Part shown: piece after piece, positions 1 to 8,918 of the stretch | Layout of the letters: each line of letters starts with the position of its first letter | How positions within the stretch are numbered: position 1 is the first letter of the stretch | Assembly (NCBI RefSeq): GCF_947503375.1 | Contig: NZ_CANNDQ010000009.1 | Location: 1 to 64,000 of the forward strand | Reading direction: 5' to 3' | Length of the DNA: 64,000 nt | DNA from: an uncultured Psychroserpens sp. | GTDB lineage: Bacteria > Bacteroidota > Bacteroidia > Flavobacteriales > Flavobacteriaceae | Position numbers and translations under genes: made by a program | Notes under the pieces: generated by a model | The model's database searches: none | Seen by the model: only the letters and a program-made list of their open reading frames with translations | Told to the model about the DNA's origin: nothing

Positions 1-317
1 TTAACGGTCACAGACACTAATGGAAATCAATCTACTTGTACAGCAACAGTTACAGTAGTAGACAATACGAATCCAACAGCGATATGTCAAGATGCGACCG
101 TAGTATTGGATGGCTCAGGCAATGGAAGCATCACCACAGGTGATATTGACAATGGTTCAAATGATGCATGTGGTATAGCCTCACTGAGTTTGGATCAGAC
201 GAGTTTTGATTGTACAGATATCGGGACAAACACGGTAACCTTAACGGTCACAGACACTAATGGAAATCAATCTACTTGTACAGCAACAGTTACAGTAGTA
301 GACAATACGAATCCAAC
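1..317 (+). repeat. Exact direct repeat inside HYR units (1-77 and 241-317, period 240 bp)
   Basis: Bases 1-77 and 241-317 are identical, 240 bp apart, which equals one 80-residue HYR unit. Identity at the DNA level indicates recent duplication or gene conversion inside the adhesin; more copies probably lie upstream of the window. Confidence 0.9.
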
Positions 318-3300
318 TACACCAACATTACCTGCCATTACAGCACAGTGTTCTACTACAGTTTCAGTACCAACTATTGCAGATGTTTGTTCAGGAACAA
401 TCACAGGAACTACTTCAGATCCATTAACTTATAACACACAAGGGGCTTTTGCTATTACTTGGAACTTTGATGATGGTAATGGAAATTCAATTAATGTTGT
501 TCAAAACGTGGTTATCAATGATACTACAAATCCAATACCAGCATGTCAAGACATTACAATTCAGTTAGATGATACTACTGGAACTGCTACAATTACTGGA
601 AATCAGTTAGATAATGGATCTACTGATAATTGTGATACTGTTAATTTTACCTTATCTCAAAGTACATTTGATTGTACAGATATAGGTGCAAATGTGATTG
701 TTTTAACTGTCGATGATGGAAATGGTAATAGTGAAATTTGTACATCAACAGTTACTGTTACTAGCCCGAATATTACGGGAGGAACTGTTCTAGGATATTT
801 GAACAATACTGAAACCATAGCAGATGAAGATACTTTAGTTGAAGTTACCGCATGTCCTGACGAACCACAAAATGCAACGTTTAATTTAACAGGACAGACT
901 GGAAATGTAGCTTACTGGGAATCTTCAACAGATGGAGGTTTAAATTGGACAACTATCGTAAATACAACGACAACTTATTATTATGCCAATATTCTTGAAA
1001 CAACTTTGATAAGAGCAGTAATTCAAATTGGAGCTTGTCAAGCCAATTCAACAATAGTTCAAGTTGTGGTTATTCCACCTGACGTTCCGCCAACAATTGT
1101 TGGTCCAGATACTTTTGAAGTTTGTATAGGTGAAGTCATTACTGTTGAAGCACAAAGTTCTTTTGGTGTGAACCCAGCAGTTGGAGAAGGAGGCGATTTT
1201 GATACAGCCAATCTGAATACATTAGGCTGGTTAGTGGATGGTTCAGCATCTTTCTCGGCTGGCGGAAACAATACAAGCCCAACAGAATGGAAAGGTACTA
1301 ATGGACCAAAAAAATTTCAAGGACGTTGTTATGATGTTGCAGACAATTCAAAGTTTGCAATCGCACATGGTGATATAGGCTATGCGACTACTTTAGAGAC
1401 TCCTATTTTCAATACTTTAGGGTTGTCAACAGCCACATTAGAGTTTGATCAGGCTTATTATCTTACGGCTGGAGCATGGTGTAGAATTGAATTATCTTTA
1501 GATGGAGGAGCAACTTATCCTATACAATTAGATCCAGGAGGAACTTATAATTATACTGGGCCAAGTAATACAGGGTTTGTGGATTTAGGGTTTAATGGAC
1601 AATGTAATAATACTGAATCTACTATGGTTGATCGACCAGTATCTATCGATTTACAAAATTATATAGGTCTTACTGGATTAAGAATAAAATGGACATTCAA
1701 TGGAACTAATGGTAGTGCTTGGGCAATGGATAATATTGTAATTCCTGATGCACCTGTAGATGAAGTTATTGAATGGACAGATGGAACAGGAACTGTAGTG
1801 ACTACAGGTTCAACAACAACAATTACACCAGCAACTCCAGGTGTACAAACGTATGGTGTTACCTCATTAATTAATGGGTGTAGAGCAGATGGAGATGAAG
1901 GAACAGAATTTATTTCAGTGGATGCAAGTTTAGCTTATGCTGGCGAGAATATTACTCAATTAGCTGCAGATTGTGGAGGAGAAATAAGCTTGAATGCTTA
2001 TGATAATGATCTTACTGCTGCTCAAAATATTGCTAATGGTGTGTCTAATCCAGCAGTATTTACAACTGGAACTTATGCAGGTACAGGAGAAGCAGGTGTT
2101 TGGTCCGCTACGCCAATATCTGGATGCGGTAGTAATTATGAGTTTTCAGATATATCTAGTCCTAGTTCAAAATTTTCTGCAGATCCTGGAACTTATCAAT
2201 TAACCTGGACAATACCTTCTATTAATTGTTCAGATAGTATTGAAGTAACTATTGAAAGTTGCCCTACAGTAGATTTTGATGGTACAAATGATTATATCAC
2301 TTTTGAGGACAACTACGACCTTTCTAATCAATTTAGTATTGAAGTATGGGTTAAACCAGAATCAACAGTTGGAACACAAACCGTTTTCTCTAAGAGAGAT
2401 GCTAATAATTTATCAACGGGTTATGATTTGACTTTAGTTGGAACATCTGTCAGATTCAATTGGAATGCTGCAGGTTCTATTCAGTCTTCATTCCAATTAT
2501 CTACAAACAGATGGTATCATATAGCTATTACCAATAGCAATGGTACATATAGAATGTATATTGATGGCATAGAAGTAAGTGCGCCAGTAGCTGGAGTAGC
2601 ACCAGCAACAAATACAATGCGTTGCATCATAGGAGCTATGGATCAAGCTAATAATCCTCCCAATAGCCCTATTAATTATTTTAACGGCTGGTTAGATGAA
2701 ATTAGAATATGGAATGCAGCATTATCTGTAAATCAGATTCGTCAAATGATGAACCAGGAAATCATGAATAATACAGCTGTTAGAGGAGAAATCGTCCCTT
2801 TAGATATTTCTGGATTGGCTTGGACTGCTCTTGACGGATATTACCGTATGCAAGTCAATTGTGGTTACCTTATACCATTTGCTGGAATTATTAATGGTAA
2901 GTTGAGAAATATGAATTCATCTCAACAAGAAACAGCTCCTATTCCTTACACGTCAAGAGTTGATGGACAAGATTGGAGTACAGATAACACTTGGACACAT
3001 TTTGCAGTTTGGGATGCTCCTAATAGTTTAGGTTATAACAATACACCAATCGATTGGAATATTGTTCAAATATCTCATAATATAGATTCAGGAAATAAGA
3101 ACATCACTGTTTTAGGATTAATTTCTGATACAGCCAATAAAGAACTTAAGATCTCAGACCCACTTACTACACAAGACGAAACCAATGATGGGCAATCTTT
3201 ACGAGTAACACATTACCTAAGACTTGATGGTAATATTGACTTGTTTGGAGAGTCTCAATTAATTCAAGATGAAGGAAGTATCTTAGATGTTACTAGTTCA

Positions 3301-4848
3301 GGTAAGTTAGAGCGAGATCAACAAGGAACATCTAACTTATACAATTACAATTATTGGAGCTCGCCAGTGAGTACAATAAATACTATTTCAAATAATAATC
3401 CATATGCTATAAATACGGTATTGAAAGATGGTACAGATTCAGCAAATCCATTAAATCTACAATGGACAACAGCTCACAATGCAAATGCAAACACTACACC
3501 GATTACGCTTAGTAGTCGATGGTTATATGCTTACGAGAATTTTCCAGAAGATACATATGCTGCTTGGAGAGATTTAGCAGAAACAGATGTTTTAAGTACA
3601 GGGTTGAGTTTTACAATGAAAGGAAGTGGTGCGGGAGATCCAATTGCTGATGTGCAAAACTATGTTTTTGTAGGAAAGCCAAACAATGGTACCATTACCA
3701 CACCAGTAACAGTTGGTAATCAAGCGTTAATAGGTAATCCTTATCCATCGGCTATAGATGCAAATACATTTATTTTAGATAACATACCAGGCGGAAATGT
3801 TGGATCCTCGCAAAGTATTGACGGAACCTTGTATTTTTGGGAACATTATACCTCTAATTTTACTCATATACTAGAAGACTATGAAGGCGGATATGCAACG
3901 TATAATCTTACTGGAGGAAATGCTGCTGTATCACCACCACTAATTAGTGGTAATGGAACACCAACAAAATTGCCAGGAAGATATATACCAGTATCACAGG
4001 GCTTTTTTGTTACAGCAAGCAATCTAGGTGGTAATATTCAATTTAAAAACAGTCAGCGTATATTTGAAAAAGAAACGTCTACTAATTCTGAATTTTTTAG
4101 ATCAAGTAATCCTAACATGTATGCTTCTCAAGAAGATCCTAACGAGGCTATAAAACGAGTTAGGATAGATTTTAAAACAACTGAAGGAGCTACAAGACCA
4201 TTATTACTAGGTTTTGTGCCAAATGGTCTAGCTACTGAAAGTATCGATTACGCATATGATGCTGAAAATTCTGATGCCGAATTCCCTAACGATATGTTTT
4301 GGAGAATTGACGATAGAGACTTTACTACTCAAGGAGTAGGAGTATTTGATATTGAAAGTCAATATCCTTTAGCAATTTACGTCGCGCAAACAGGAACTTA
4401 TAGAATATCACTTAAAGGACTTGAGAATTTTAATGATGCTGTAGATGTTTTTGTTTATGATTCGGTAACAGGAAACTATTTTAATATTAGTTCTGAAGCT
4501 TTTGAAATCACACTAGAACCAAATACATATTTAAATCGTTTTTACATAACCTTTACGGCATCTGAAGATACATTATCTACTTCTGAAGAAATTAAAAGCC
4601 AGACCATAATCAATTATTTGAACTCTACTCGTGAAATATACGTGAAAACACCTAATATTTTTGAGGTGAATGAGATACGTCTTATTAATTTATTAGGTCA
4701 AGAGGTTCAAGTTTGGAAGCATATACAAGAGTATTTTATTGGAACAACTATTCGAATTCCAACAGAAAATCTATCTGAAGGAACATATATAATAGAAGTC
4801 AATACAGAAAAAACATCATATAATACTAAGGCAGTAATTAAATATTAG
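1..4848 (+). CDS. Giant T9SS-secreted adhesin with HYR repeats and LamG domain (5' end outside window)
   Basis: The frame is open from base 1, so the gene begins upstream; the first ATG (106) lies inside a repeat and is not the start. In order: about four cysteine-containing HYR/Ig-like repeats of about 80 residues (1-770), an Ig-like stretch, a jelly-roll/MAM-like region (about 1190-1750), a LamG/concanavalin-like domain (about 2269-2766, with FSIEVWVKP and WYHIAITNSNG), a long region typical of flavobacterial surface proteins, a module shared with the next gene (about 4154-4560), and a type IX secretion C-terminal sorting domain (about 4610-4845) ending LSEGTYIIEVN...KAVIKY. Such proteins cross the outer membrane through T9SS and are anchored or released at the surface; adhesion or glycan binding is inferred from the domains. 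A perfect hairpin follows the stop. Family-level call is firm; ligand unknown. Confidence 0.88.
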   Translation, partial: LTVTDTNGNQSTCTATVTVVDNTNPTAICQDATVVLDGSGNGSITTGDIDNGSNDACGIASLSLDQTSFDCTDIGTNTVTLTVTDTNGNQSTCTATVTVVDNTNPTTPTLPAITAQCSTTVSVPTIADVCSGTITGTTSDPLTYNTQGAFAITWNFDDGNGNSINVVQNVVINDTTNPIPACQDITIQLDDTTGTATITGNQLDNGSTDNCDTVNFTLSQSTFDCTDIGANVIVLTVDDGNGNSEICTSTVTVTSPNITGGTVLGYLNNTETIADEDTLVEVTACPDEPQNATFNLTGQTGNVAYWESSTDGGLNWTTIVNTTTTYYYANILETTLIRAVIQIGACQANSTIVQVVVIPPDVPPTIVGPDTFEVCIGEVITVEAQSSFGVNPAVGEGGDFDTANLNTLGWLVDGSASFSAGGNNTSPTEWKGTNGPKKFQGRCYDVADNSKFAIAHGDIGYATTLETPIFNTLGLSTATLEFDQAYYLTAGAWCRIELSLDGGATYPIQLDPGGTYNYTGPSNTGFVDLGFNGQCNNTESTMVDRPVSIDLQNYIGLTGLRIKWTFNGTNGSAWAMDNIVIPDAPVDEVIEWTDGTGTVVTTGSTTTITPATPGVQTYGVTSLINGCRADGDEGTEFISVDASLAYAGENITQLAADCGGEISLNAYDNDLTAAQNIANGVSNPAVFTTGTYAGTGEAGVWSATPISGCGSNYEFSDISSPSSKFSADPGTYQLTWTIPSINCSDSIEVTIESCPTVDFDGTNDYITFEDNYDLSNQFSIEVWVKPESTVGTQTVFSKRDANNLSTGYDLTLVGTSVRFNWNAAGSIQSSFQLSTNRWYHIAITNSNGTYRMYIDGIEVSAPVAGVAPATNTMRCIIGAMDQANNPPNSPINYFNGWLDEIRIWNAALSVNQIRQMMNQEIMNNTAVRGEIVPLDISGLAWTALDGYYRMQVNCGYLIPFAGIINGKLRNMNSSQQETAPIPYTSRVDGQDWSTDNTWTHFAVWDAPNSLGYNNTPIDWNIVQISHNIDSGNKNITVLGLISDTANKELKISDPLTTQDETNDGQSLRVTHYLRLDGNIDLFGESQLIQDEGSILDVTSSGKLERDQQGTSNLYNYNYWSSPVSTINTISNNNPYAINTVLKDGTDSANPLNLQWTTAHNANANTTPITLSSRWLYAYENFPEDTYAAWRDLAETDVLSTGLSFTMKGSGAGDPIADVQNYVFVGKPNNGTITTPVTVGNQALIGNPYPSAIDANTFILDNIPGGNVGSSQSIDGTLYFWEHYTSNFTHILEDYEGGYATYNLTGGNAAVSPPLISGNGTPTKLPGRYIPVSQGFFVTASNLGGNIQFKNSQRIFEKETSTNSEFFRSSNPNMYASQEDPNEAIKRVRIDFKTTEGATRPLLLGFVPNGLATESIDYAYDAENSDAEFPNDMFWRIDDRDFTTQGVGVFDIESQYPLAIYVAQTGTYRISLKGLENFNDAVDVFVYDSVTGNYFNISSEAFEITLEPNTYLNRFYITFTASEDTLSTSEEIKSQTIINYLNSTREIYVKTPNIFEVNEIRLINLLGQEVQVWKHIQEYFIGTTIRIPTENLSEGTYIIEVNTEKTSYNTKAVIKY

Positions 4849-4866
4849 TCTATTTATAGACGTGAC

Positions 4867-4922
4867 AAAAATATCTACAAAATGCATTTCATCGAATTTT
4901 TATGCATTTTGTAGATATTTTT
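4867..4922 (+). terminator. Hairpin terminator after the adhesin
   Basis: A perfect 21-bp inverted repeat (4867-4887 and 4902-4922) with a 14-nt loop. The A-rich left arm and T-rich right arm fit an intrinsic terminator that separates the adhesin from its small downstream paralogue. Confidence 0.75.
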
Positions 4923-4981
4923 AATTATTTACATTACATTGGCAATGTAACAAATCAATGTTTCATTAAAGCCCTAATATA

Positions 4982-5797
4982 ATGAAATCCCTAATCTACC
5001 TTTGTTTTATCATACTGTTTAGTATGACCTCAATAGACATACATGCTTTTTCTGGTAATAATTCTGAAGATACAAACTCTCAAATACAACGTGTACGAAT
5101 CAATATCACTACAACCACTGGTTATACAAGACATTTGCTATTAGGATTTACACCAGACAATGCTGCTAGTGATGGTTTTGATTATGGTTATGATGCTCAA
5201 AACATTGATAATTTTGATAACGATTGCAATTGGATGATCGATAACGAACGCTATGTTATACAGGCTGTTGGCGCATTCAATAATAATAAAACCTATCCTT
5301 TGGGCTTGTTTTTAGCAGATGCAGGAACTGTAGAGTTTTCATTGCAGTCTCTTGAAAATTTCGAACAAAATATCAATGTGTATATTTATGATGCTCTAAA
5401 CGATTCTGTAGTCTCAATTACAGATGCAAGCTTAATTGAAAGCATATCTGAAGGAAATCATATCAATCGTTTCTACATTACTTTCACTAATGATATTGAT
5501 GCTATGATTTTTTCAGATGATTTATTATCTACAATAGAGTCTTCAATTCAACATCCAGAGATCAGTTATTATAACACCTCTAATGAACTAGTAATCAAAA
5601 ATGGCCAAAATTACTATATTCAAATGCTCTCTCTTTATGATATTAATGGAAGGTTAATACAGCAATGGTCTTCTGAAAGTTTAGACAGATCGAATAACTC
5701 TAGAGTTTCTTTAAGTACTGTTTCTAAAGGAAACTATATTGTATTGATTAAAAGTAATAACCGTAATTATTATAAAAAAATACGAGTAACTAAGTAG
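4982..5797 (+). CDS. Small secreted T9SS sorting-domain protein, paralogue of the adhesin tail
   Basis: 271 residues with a signal peptide (about 1-22, ending DIHA). Residues about 34-175 match the pre-tail module of the upstream adhesin: both have RVRI near the start, LLLGF, a YDAQN/YDAEN turn, LENF and NRFYITFT. The end (LSTVSKGNYIVLIKSNN...KKIRVTK) is a type IX secretion sorting domain. It is therefore a signal peptide joined directly to the C-terminal module and sorting tail, without HYR or LamG parts. It lies 133 bp after the adhesin, behind a hairpin terminator, so it probably has its own promoter. Surface location is well supported by family knowledge; the role of the shared module is unknown. 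It probably arose by partial duplication of the adhesin end. Confidence 0.82.
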   Translation: MKSLIYLCFIILFSMTSIDIHAFSGNNSEDTNSQIQRVRINITTTTGYTRHLLLGFTPDNAASDGFDYGYDAQNIDNFDNDCNWMIDNERYVIQAVGAFNNNKTYPLGLFLADAGTVEFSLQSLENFEQNINVYIYDALNDSVVSITDASLIESISEGNHINRFYITFTNDIDAMIFSDDLLSTIESSIQHPEISYYNTSNELVIKNGQNYYIQMLSLYDINGRLIQQWSSESLDRSNNSRVSLSTVSKGNYIVLIKSNNRNYYKKIRVTK

Positions 5798-5879
5798 TTT
5801 CTGGTTTTTTTAAGTGCGATATTAATGGTTACATTGATATTCTTTTTTTGTAATTTTAATATTTACAAATTGAGATGTT

Positions 5880-7052
5880 ATGTCAAAGCAAAAATTAGGA
5901 ATGCAAACCATTTGTACACATGTAGGAGAAATTAAAGATGAACAGTTTAAAGGCGCAATTTCTCCTATATACCTGTCAACGTCTTATGAGTTTGATTCAG
6001 TTGATATCAAGCGATATCCTCGATATTTTAATACACCAAATCAAGAACATCTTTCAAAAAAGATTGCTGCTCTTGAACAAGCAGAAACAGCTATGATATT
6101 TGGTAGTGGTATGGCAGCGATTAGCACCATGTTCTTAGCATTTTTAAAGCATGGAGATCATATTGTGGTTCAAAACACGCTATATGGTGGAACCAGTAAT
6201 TTTATTCGTGAAGAATTTCCAAAATACGGTATAGAATTCACTTTTACTAATAGTTATAATGTTTCAGATTTTGAAGCAGCTCTACAACCTAATACTAAAG
6301 TGATTCATATCGAAACACCTTCAAACCCACTATTAACTATTACAGATATTAGAGCTATTGCTAGTTTAGCAAAGTCAAAAGGGATTATCTCTACCATTGA
6401 TAATACGTTCGCAAGTCCTATAAATCAAAACCCTATTACGCTAGGTATTGATATTGTTATGCATTCAGCAACCAAATATTTAGGAGGACATAGTGATATT
6501 CTTGCTGGTGCAATTGCATGCTCACAAGAGCATATGGATTGTATCTGGAATGTAGCAAAAAACCTAGGAGGTAGTTTGAGCGATTTTACAGTTTGGATGT
6601 TAGAACGTAGTATGAAAACATTAGGGTTGAGAGTTAAAGCACAAACAAAAAATGCCAAGAAGCTTGCTAAATTTTTAGAAGCAAATCCTAACGTGGCTCA
6701 CGTATATTATCCAGGTTTAAAAAGTCATCCTCAGCGTAAGTTGGCGAAATCTCAAATGAAAGATTTTGGGGCGATGTTATCTTTTGAATTGGTTGAAGGC
6801 ATAGATGCCATGGCATTTCAAAAACAACTACATCTAATAAAGTCCTCGATGAGTTTGGCTGGAGTTGAAAGTACCATGTTATTGCCTAGTGAAACGTCTC
6901 ATGCGCTATTAACTCAGGAGCAACGAGATGCGGTAGGTATTAGTAATCGACTCATTCGTTTTTCCGTAGGTATTGAGAATTTTAAAGATTTGAAGAATGA
7001 TATTGAACAAGCTATAACTAAAACTAAAATTGCATCATTTGCACAAGCATAA
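5880..7052 (+). CDS. Cys/Met metabolism PLP-dependent lyase or synthase
   Basis: 390 residues, the usual length for the cystathionine gamma-synthase / methionine gamma-lyase / O-acetylhomoserine sulfhydrylase family. The PLP lysine is K199 in the motif HSATKYLGGHSD; FGSGMAAI (about 74-81) and the ETPSNP segment (145-150) are also family signatures. These cytosolic tetramers handle gamma-substituted homoserine or methionine in sulfur amino-acid metabolism. Sequence reading cannot separate synthase from lyase or sulfhydrylase. The last 23 bases overlap the start of rlmF, so the two are probably co-transcribed. No SAM riboswitch is visible in the 82-bp leader. Confidence 0.87.
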   Translation: MSKQKLGMQTICTHVGEIKDEQFKGAISPIYLSTSYEFDSVDIKRYPRYFNTPNQEHLSKKIAALEQAETAMIFGSGMAAISTMFLAFLKHGDHIVVQNTLYGGTSNFIREEFPKYGIEFTFTNSYNVSDFEAALQPNTKVIHIETPSNPLLTITDIRAIASLAKSKGIISTIDNTFASPINQNPITLGIDIVMHSATKYLGGHSDILAGAIACSQEHMDCIWNVAKNLGGSLSDFTVWMLERSMKTLGLRVKAQTKNAKKLAKFLEANPNVAHVYYPGLKSHPQRKLAKSQMKDFGAMLSFELVEGIDAMAFQKQLHLIKSSMSLAGVESTMLLPSETSHALLTQEQRDAVGISNRLIRFSVGIENFKDLKNDIEQAITKTKIASFAQA

Positions 7053-7929
7053 TAAACATTCTGAAGGCTACAATTTTGAAGCTTTAATTACAAAAAAACC
7101 AGCTTTGGAGGCTTATGTTTTTCAGAATAGTTTCGGGAATCTAACTATAAATTTTGCAGATCCAAAAGCAGTCAAACTATTAAACACAGCTTTGTTGAAG
7201 CACTATTATGGTATTAAATATTGGCAATTTTCAGATGAACATTTGTGCCCTCCAATTCCTGGACGTGTTGAATACATTCATTTGCTGAATGATTTATTAC
7301 AGTCTTCTGGTCTTAAAAACAATCTAACCATTCTTGATATAGGTACTGGAGCAACATGTATTTACCCATTGCTGGGAAATGCTGAATACAATTGGCACTT
7401 CATCGCTTCAGAAACTGATAGTTCTGCATTTAAAACGGCACAAGTTATAATTGAAAAGAATAATTTAAATAAAGTTATTTCGCTTAAGCATCAAGATAAT
7501 CCACTGCATGTATTAACAGGAATTATTAAATCATCAGATGCTATTGCCGCTTCAATGTGCAATCCACCGTTTTATAAGAATGAAGAAGAAGCTATGCAGA
7601 GTACAAAACGTAAACTGAAAGGCCTAGGGCTAAGTACCTATAAGGTCGTAAGAAATTTTAGTGGTACAGCCCAAGAGCTTTGGTATCCTGGAGGAGAAAA
7701 AGCATTCCTACATAATTATTTGTATCAAAGTTCACTTTTTAAGACCAATTGTTTTTGGTATACGAGTTTGGTATCTAAAAAGGAACATATCAAATCAATG
7801 CGAAAGTCATTGAATAAACTCGGCGCAACAAATATTAAGGTTTTAGAGATGGCTTTAGGAAATAAAATTAGTAGAGTAGTCGCATGGACTTTTTTAACAG
7901 ATAAAGAACAACGCACATGGAATGTGTAA
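7030..7929 (+). CDS. rlmF: 23S rRNA (adenine(1618)-N(6))-methyltransferase RlmF
   Basis: 299 residues. The N-terminus (LHKHNKHSEGY) matches the LHPRNRH-type start of RlmF, which supports this ATG although it overlaps the previous gene by 23 bases. CPPIPGRVEYIH (73-84) is a family signature, ILDIGTGATC (101-110) is the SAM-binding motif I, and NPPF (178-181) is the catalytic motif of N6-adenine methyltransferases. The enzyme methylates one adenine of 23S rRNA (A1618 in E. coli numbering). It is housekeeping, and nothing looks unusual apart from the translational overlap. Confidence 0.93.
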   Translation: MHHLHKHNKHSEGYNFEALITKKPALEAYVFQNSFGNLTINFADPKAVKLLNTALLKHYYGIKYWQFSDEHLCPPIPGRVEYIHLLNDLLQSSGLKNNLTILDIGTGATCIYPLLGNAEYNWHFIASETDSSAFKTAQVIIEKNNLNKVISLKHQDNPLHVLTGIIKSSDAIAASMCNPPFYKNEEEAMQSTKRKLKGLGLSTYKVVRNFSGTAQELWYPGGEKAFLHNYLYQSSLFKTNCFWYTSLVSKKEHIKSMRKSLNKLGATNIKVLEMALGNKISRVVAWTFLTDKEQRTWNV

Positions 7930-7970
7930 GTTCTGCTATAATTTGTAATTTGCATTATAATTAAATACAT

Positions 7971-8687
7971 ATGAAGTTAGATATATTGGCGTTTGGAGCA
8001 CATCCAGACGATGTTGAATTGGGATGTGGCGCAACTATAGCGAAAGAAGTGGCTTTAGGAAGAAAAGTTGGTATAGTAGATTTAACACGTGGAGAATTAG
8101 GGACTCGAGGCACAGCTGAAACTAGAGACCAAGAGGCTGAAAATGCTGCTAATATTTTAGGAGTACTTGTAAGAGAGAATCTCAGATTTGCGGATGGCTT
8201 TTTTGTTAATGATAAAAAGCATCAGATGGAGATCATCAAAATGATTAGAACGTATCAACCAGATATTGTGCTATGTAATGCCATTGACGACAGGCATATA
8301 GATCATGGCAAAGGGAGTCAATTGGTGAGTGACGCTTGCTTTTTAAGTGGACTTCTTAAAATTGATACCGAAGTTAATGGTGTTTCACAAAAACAATGGA
8401 GACCAAAACTTGTGTATCACTATATACAATGGAAGAATATTGAACCTGATGTAGTAGTAGATGTTACTGGCTATATGGATTTGAAAATGAAATCTGTAAT
8501 GGCTTACAAAACACAATTTTATGACCCAACCAGTAAAGCACCTCAGACACCAATTTCTAGTAAGAATTTTACAGATAGTATTACTTACAGAGGAAGAGAT
8601 TTAGGGAGGTTAGTAGGTGTTGATTACGCTGAAGGTTTTACTGTAGAACGATACCCAGCAGTAGACAGTTTACTGGATTTGAAATAA
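7971..8687 (+). CDS. bshB1: Bacillithiol biosynthesis deacetylase BshB1
   Basis: 238 residues of the PIG-L/LmbE zinc deacetylase family. Zinc motif AHPDD is at 10-14 (H11, D14) and the second ligand region RHIDHG at 108-113. TRGELGTRGTAETR (about 39-52) is typical of the BshB1 branch. It removes the acetyl group from GlcNAc-malate in the second step of bacillithiol synthesis, the low-molecular-weight thiol of many Bacteroidota and Firmicutes. It sits 41 bp after rlmF on the same strand; bshA and bshC are not in the window. The BshB1 assignment rests on close motif and length agreement. Confidence 0.92.
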   Translation: MKLDILAFGAHPDDVELGCGATIAKEVALGRKVGIVDLTRGELGTRGTAETRDQEAENAANILGVLVRENLRFADGFFVNDKKHQMEIIKMIRTYQPDIVLCNAIDDRHIDHGKGSQLVSDACFLSGLLKIDTEVNGVSQKQWRPKLVYHYIQWKNIEPDVVVDVTGYMDLKMKSVMAYKTQFYDPTSKAPQTPISSKNFTDSITYRGRDLGRLVGVDYAEGFTVERYPAVDSLLDLK

Positions 8688-8733
8688 TACAAGTTCTTAG
8701 GCATTTATTTGTAGTAATAATTTAAAAAAAGTC

Positions 8734-8764
8734 TTTGCAGTAAATTTGAAAAGATTTACATTTG
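8734..8764 (+). promoter_or_regulatory. Bacteroidota sigma-A promoter of tRNA-His
   Basis: TTTG at 8734-8737, a 19-bp spacer, then TACATTTG at 8757-8764. This matches the Bacteroidota consensus (TTG at -33, TAnnTTTG at -7). The tRNA begins 17 bp downstream. Confidence 0.75.
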
Positions 8765-8780
8765 CAGTCCAATTACAAAT

Positions 8781-8855
8781 GGTGGTTGTAGCTCAGTTGG
8801 TTAGAGCATTGGTTTGTGGTACCAAGGGTCGTGGGTTCGAATCCCATCATCCACC
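8781..8855 (+). tRNA. tRNA-His (GTG)
   Basis: Full cloverleaf: G-1 at 8781 opposite C73 at 8855 (the histidine identity pair), D-stem GCTC/GAGC, anticodon stem TTGGT/ACCAA with loop TTGTGGT giving anticodon GTG (8816-8818), and T-arm GTGGG-TTCGAAT-CCCAT. CCA is not encoded. One U-U mismatch sits in the acceptor stem (8786 opposite 8850). A consensus promoter lies upstream and a hairpin follows. Confidence 0.95.
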
Positions 8856-8857
8856 CA

Positions 8858-8897
8858 AAAAAAAGTCTTCAAGGTAACTTGAAGACTTTTTTATTTT
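8858..8897 (+). terminator. Terminator of tRNA-His, possibly bidirectional
   Basis: AAAAGTCTTCAAG at 8861-8873, loop GTAA, then CTTGAAGACTTTT from 8878, continuing as a T run to 8892. The A-rich left side gives a T run on the other strand too, so it may also end the M28 peptidase gene on the minus strand, whose stop is at 8919. Confidence 0.85.
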
Positions 8898-8918
8898 GAG
8901 TATAAGTATGTATCTGTT

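Noticed and set aside
1..317. CRISPR-like repeat
   Set aside because: The repeat is in frame with an 80-residue protein domain and the spacing is one HYR unit, not short spacers.
1059..1271. Minus-strand ORF inside the adhesin
   Set aside because: It overlaps a clearly coding frame completely, has no signal or motif, and reflects the codon bias of the real gene.
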